From: Hymenobacter cavernae
GTDB lineage: Bacteria; Bacteroidota; Bacteroidia; Cytophagales; Hymenobacteraceae
Direction: 5' to 3'
Assembly: GCF_014641455.1 (NCBI RefSeq)
Contig: NZ_BMHT01000003.1
Coordinates: 117,911-181,910, forward strand
Length of the DNA stretch: 64,000 bases
Shown: piece by piece, positions 61,719 to 64,000 of the stretch
Position numbering within the stretch: the first letter of the stretch is position 1
Layout: each line of letters opens with the position of its first letter
The notes under the pieces: model-generated
What the model saw: only the letters and a program-made list of their open reading frames with translations
What the model was told of the DNA's origin: nothing
Databases searched by the model: none
Made by a program: the position numbers and the translations under genes

Positions 61719-62486
61719 TTACCCCATCACTTCCCGAACCAGCAGTTGGAAGGCCCGAGTACATTCCACGGTATCCATGCTGGTCGCTACACTGTTGAAG
61801 CCCTGCTGAAAGCGCAGTCGGGCCTGGGTGCGGTCGGCGTAGGTGAAGCAGAACTTGCCGGCGGCCTGGCAGGCTGCCAAGATGCGCTGGATGGCCGCCT
61901 GCACCTCTTCTGCCTCAAAATGAGCCGGTTTGCCCAACGCAATAGAAAGATCAAACGGGCCGATGAACAGGCCGTCCACGCCGTCGAGGCTAACGATTTC
62001 TTCCACGTTTTCCAGGCACTCACGCGTTTCGCACTGGGGCAGCAGCAGGGTTTCCCGATTACGGCTTTCCAGGTAGCTACCTAGGTCTTGCAAACCCGCG
62101 GCGTACGTGAAATCCGACGCGCGGGCCGGCCCGAAGCCTCGCTCGCCAAGCGGATAGTACCTCCCGTATCGGACGACATTCTTTACCTCTTCCACGGTTT
62201 TGATGGCTGGAATAATGAGCCCCTGCGCACCTAGGTCCAGCATTTTCATAACCGAAGTGCGCGAACTGTCAGCCAAGCGAACCAAGGGCGTGAGGCTTCG
62301 CCGTTCTGCGGTGATAATCTGACGACCAGCACTTTCCACGCTCATCGGGCTGTGTTCCAGGTCGAGCACCACGTAGTCGAGGCCAGCCAGGGCGAGGCAT
62401 TCAATAATGGCGGTGTCACTCATCTGGACGAAGGTGCCCAGGCTAGGTTCGCCCTTCAGGAGTTTTTCTCGGAGTTTATTCAGCAT
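61719..62486 (-). CDS. HpcH/HpaI family aldolase
   Basis: A 255-residue class II pyruvate-type aldolase. Key blocks: LGTFVQMSDTAIIECLALAG, VVLDLEHSP (metal-near Glu and His), LVRLADSS with the Arg that binds pyruvate, LDLGAQGLIIPAIKT, and GLFIGPFDLSIALG with the metal-ligand Glu/Asp pair nearby. Family members cleave 2-keto-3-deoxy acids such as 2-keto-3-deoxy-L-rhamnonate or 4-hydroxy-2-oxoheptanedioate; the substrate is unknown. I start at 62486 (MLNKLREKLLKGEPSLGTF), as the upstream 24 codons lack family similarity. Confidence 0.9.
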   Translation of the reverse strand: MLNKLREKLLKGEPSLGTFVQMSDTAIIECLALAGLDYVVLDLEHSPMSVESAGRQIITAERRSLTPLVRLADSSRTSVMKMLDLGAQGLIIPAIKTVEEVKNVVRYGRYYPLGERGFGPARASDFTYAAGLQDLGSYLESRNRETLLLPQCETRECLENVEEIVSLDGVDGLFIGPFDLSIALGKPAHFEAEEVQAAIQRILAACQAAGKFCFTYADRTQARLRFQQGFNSVATSMDTVECTRAFQLLVREVMG

Positions 62487-62864
62487 CGCTGCACAGTTGA
62501 ATTCAGGGCTCTTCTTTGAAACGGGAAGGTGATGGCTGGCACCCGGCACCTGGCACAAGGTCGCAAACCTAGCTTTAGCCTCCGCAATGAAGCCGTAGCA
62601 ACTGTACGGAACGTAGGCGATAGGATCAGGGAAATGAAGCTAACAAGAGAGAAAAAGTGGGATTTAGCTATAGAAGCTATTTTGCCGTTTTGGGGAGTAG
62701 CTTCGAAATAATTCATGTTTAGGCAACTACCTAGGGGTAAATAGAAGCAAGAACTGCTAAAACAAGGGTGTTTTAGAAAAAAGCACCCTTGTTTAGGAAG
62801 CAACTTTGGAAAAATGGTTTGTTCTGTTCTACTTTGCCTCCACCAAACAATACTTCACGTCTTC
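62487..62864. other. Divergent intergenic region with hairpin
   Basis: A 378-base gap between the aldolase (leftward) and glnN (rightward). It holds AACCTAGC and TACCTAGG octamer variants near 62566 and 62727, and a hairpin formed by AAACAAGGGTG (62760-62770) and CACCCTTGTTT (62784-62794) upstream of the glnN promoter. A 60-codon frame at 62529-62711 has no supporting signal. Nothing else is seen. Confidence 0.5.
62805..62836 (+). promoter_or_regulatory. Candidate promoter for glnN
   Basis: TTTG (62805-62808), 21 bases, then TACTTTG (62830-62836), one base short of TAnnTTTG; start codon 28 bases further. Confidence 0.45.
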
Positions 62865-64000
62865 ATGTCTATCCTTCGCTTTAAAGCTCTTGAATTGGTT
62901 GATCGGCGTCAGCCCGTATTGGTTCCCACCTATACCGAGCGTCGCTCCGATAGCTTCGGTAAAAACGTGTTCAACCTGGAGGCCATGCGCGCCACCATGC
63001 CGAGCGACTATTTCAAGAAATTACAATCGGCTATTAAGCAAGGCACACCGGTAGAGCGTTCGGTAGCCGATGCTGTAGCGTCAGCCATGAAGACGTGGGC
63101 CATGGCCAAAGGGGCCACCCACTACACGCACTGGTTCCAGCCGCTGACCGGGGCCACGGCCGAAAAGCACGACTCCTTCTTCGACCTGAACTCCGACGGC
63201 CGCCCGATTGAGAACTTCAAGGGCTCGGCGCTGGTGCAGCAGGAGCCCGACGCGTCTTCCTTCCCCAACGGGGGCATCCGCAACACCTTCGAGGCGCGCG
63301 GCTACACGGCCTGGGACCCCACCTCGCCCGCCTTCATCCTGGAAGCCCCCGGCACCAAGACCCTGTGCATCCCCACCATCTTCGTGGCCTACACCGGTGA
63401 GGCGCTCGACTACAAAGCGCCCTTGCTCAAGTCCTTGGCCGCGCTGGAGCGGGCCGCCGTGGACGTGTGCCAGTACTTCGACAAAGACGTGCAGCGCGTG
63501 CACACCACCCTGGGCATTGAGCAGGAGTACTTCCTGGTCGACAAAGCCTTGTATGATGCCCGCCCCGACCTAGTGATGACCTCGCGCACGCTCTTCGGCC
63601 ACGCCCCGGCCAAGGGCCAGCAGCTGGAAGACCACTACTTCGGCTCCATCCCCAGCCGCGTGCACGCCTTCATGGTCGAGTTCGAGGAGGAAGGCACCAA
63701 GCTCGGCATTCCGCTGCGCACGCGCCACAACGAAGTAGCTCCGAACCAGTTTGAGTGCGCCCCCACCTTCGAGGATGCCAACCTGGCCGTGGACCACAAC
63801 CAGCTCCTGATGGACCTGATGGACCGCATCGCCGAGCGCCACCACTTCAAGGTGCTCCTGCACGAGAAGCCCTTTGCGGGCGTGAACGGCTCAGGTAAGC
63901 ATAACAACTGGGCCATGAGCACGGACACGGGCGTGAATCTGTTCGCGCCGGGCAAGCGGCCGAAGGAGAACCTGCAGTTTCTCACGTTCTTTATCACCAC
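62865..64000 (+). CDS. glnN: Type III glutamine synthetase (partial, 3' end beyond window)
   Basis: The first 378 codons of a protein expected to have about 730. GSIII makes glutamine from glutamate, ammonia and ATP in Bacteroidota and cyanobacteria. The N-terminal segment [20 protein letters not shown] and [20 protein letters not shown], then [48 protein letters not shown] (metal-site Glu), [13 protein letters not shown] and [20 protein letters not shown] mark this type, distinct from GSI. I start at the ATG at 62865 from these N-terminal blocks. Divergent from the aldolase gene. Confidence 0.95.
   Translation, partial: MSILRFKALELVDRRQPVLVPTYTERRSDSFGKNVFNLEAMRATMPSDYFKKLQSAIKQGTPVERSVADAVASAMKTWAMAKGATHYTHWFQPLTGATAEKHDSFFDLNSDGRPIENFKGSALVQQEPDASSFPNGGIRNTFEARGYTAWDPTSPAFILEAPGTKTLCIPTIFVAYTGEALDYKAPLLKSLAALERAAVDVCQYFDKDVQRVHTTLGIEQEYFLVDKALYDARPDLVMTSRTLFGHAPAKGQQLEDHYFGSIPSRVHAFMVEFEEEGTKLGIPLRTRHNEVAPNQFECAPTFEDANLAVDHNQLLMDLMDRIAERHHFKVLLHEKPFAGVNGSGKHNNWAMSTDTGVNLFAPGKRPKENLQFLTFFIT

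Noticed and set aside
62529..62711. A 60-codon plus-strand frame between the aldolase and glnN
   Set aside because: No promoter, no family, and it lies in the divergent promoter region with octamer variants.
62760..62794. Hairpin upstream of glnN as a terminator or riboswitch
   Set aside because: It lies upstream of the likely promoter, has no T run in either direction and no recognised riboswitch core.

Overview
The window looks like chromosome from a moderately high-GC member of the Bacteroidota, most likely Hymenobacter or a close relative (inference). The signs are: two secreted proteins with C-terminal type IX secretion sorting domains, a Porin_10-type putative porin, an outer-membrane beta-barrel TonB-type receptor, the order miaB / sigma-54 activator / lptE / secG, type III glutamine synthetase, and promoters of the Bacteroidota form TTG-N20-TAnnTTTG. 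I see no phage, plasmid, insertion sequence or CRISPR array. About 50 genes are housekeeping or ordinary accessory genes.

Layout. 1-9.9 kb: an LpxH-like phosphoesterase, a glycosyltransferase, a GH1 beta-glucosidase, two type IX-secreted proteins and a pirin. 10-17.8 kb: purU, two tandem tRNA-Asp genes, accA, a metallo-beta-lactamase-fold hydrolase, a patatin, an acyltransferase, a DUF4159 protein, rsmE and a GNAT acetyltransferase. 17.8-23.6 kb: pckA, a POT peptide transporter and groES-groEL. 23.8-29.4 kb: a leftward operon miaB - DUF3592-like - sigma-54 activator - lptE - tetratricopeptide-like gene - secG. 29.6-35.2 kb: pabB, a repeat-rich helical protein, a zinc-ribbon coiled-coil protein, a Nif3-like protein and a SMUG2-type glycosylase. 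35.4-39.3 kb: lpxK, porin and miaE. 39.3-48 kb: GH2, an esterase, a TonB-type receptor, an MFS transporter and small membrane proteins. 48-56 kb: an AT-rich orphan gene, a GH92 mannosidase, a WG-repeat protein, a cupin, a large secreted protein and a MacB-like permease. 56-64 kb: a helix-turn-helix protein, mtaB, an LTA-synthase-like phosphotransferase with a small partner, an HpcH/HpaI aldolase and the start of glnN.

Functional threads are lipid A and outer membrane (LpxH-like, lpxK, lptE, porin), tRNA A37 modification (miaB, mtaB, miaE), protein folding and export (groESL, secG), and glycan breakdown (GH1, GH2, GH92).

The striking feature is not a gene. The palindromic octamer ACCTAGGT occurs 43 times by my eye count, where about one is expected by chance, although CTAG is normally among the rarest tetramers in bacteria. 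It sits in coding and non-coding DNA on both strands. It forces rare codons (Leu-Gly as CTA GGT, Pro-Arg as CCT AGG), supplies TAG stop codons, and lies exactly on the symmetry axis of several intergenic hairpins and of the groEL terminator. Around it is a dense set of intergenic inverted repeats of at least five families, some reaching the start codon of the next gene.
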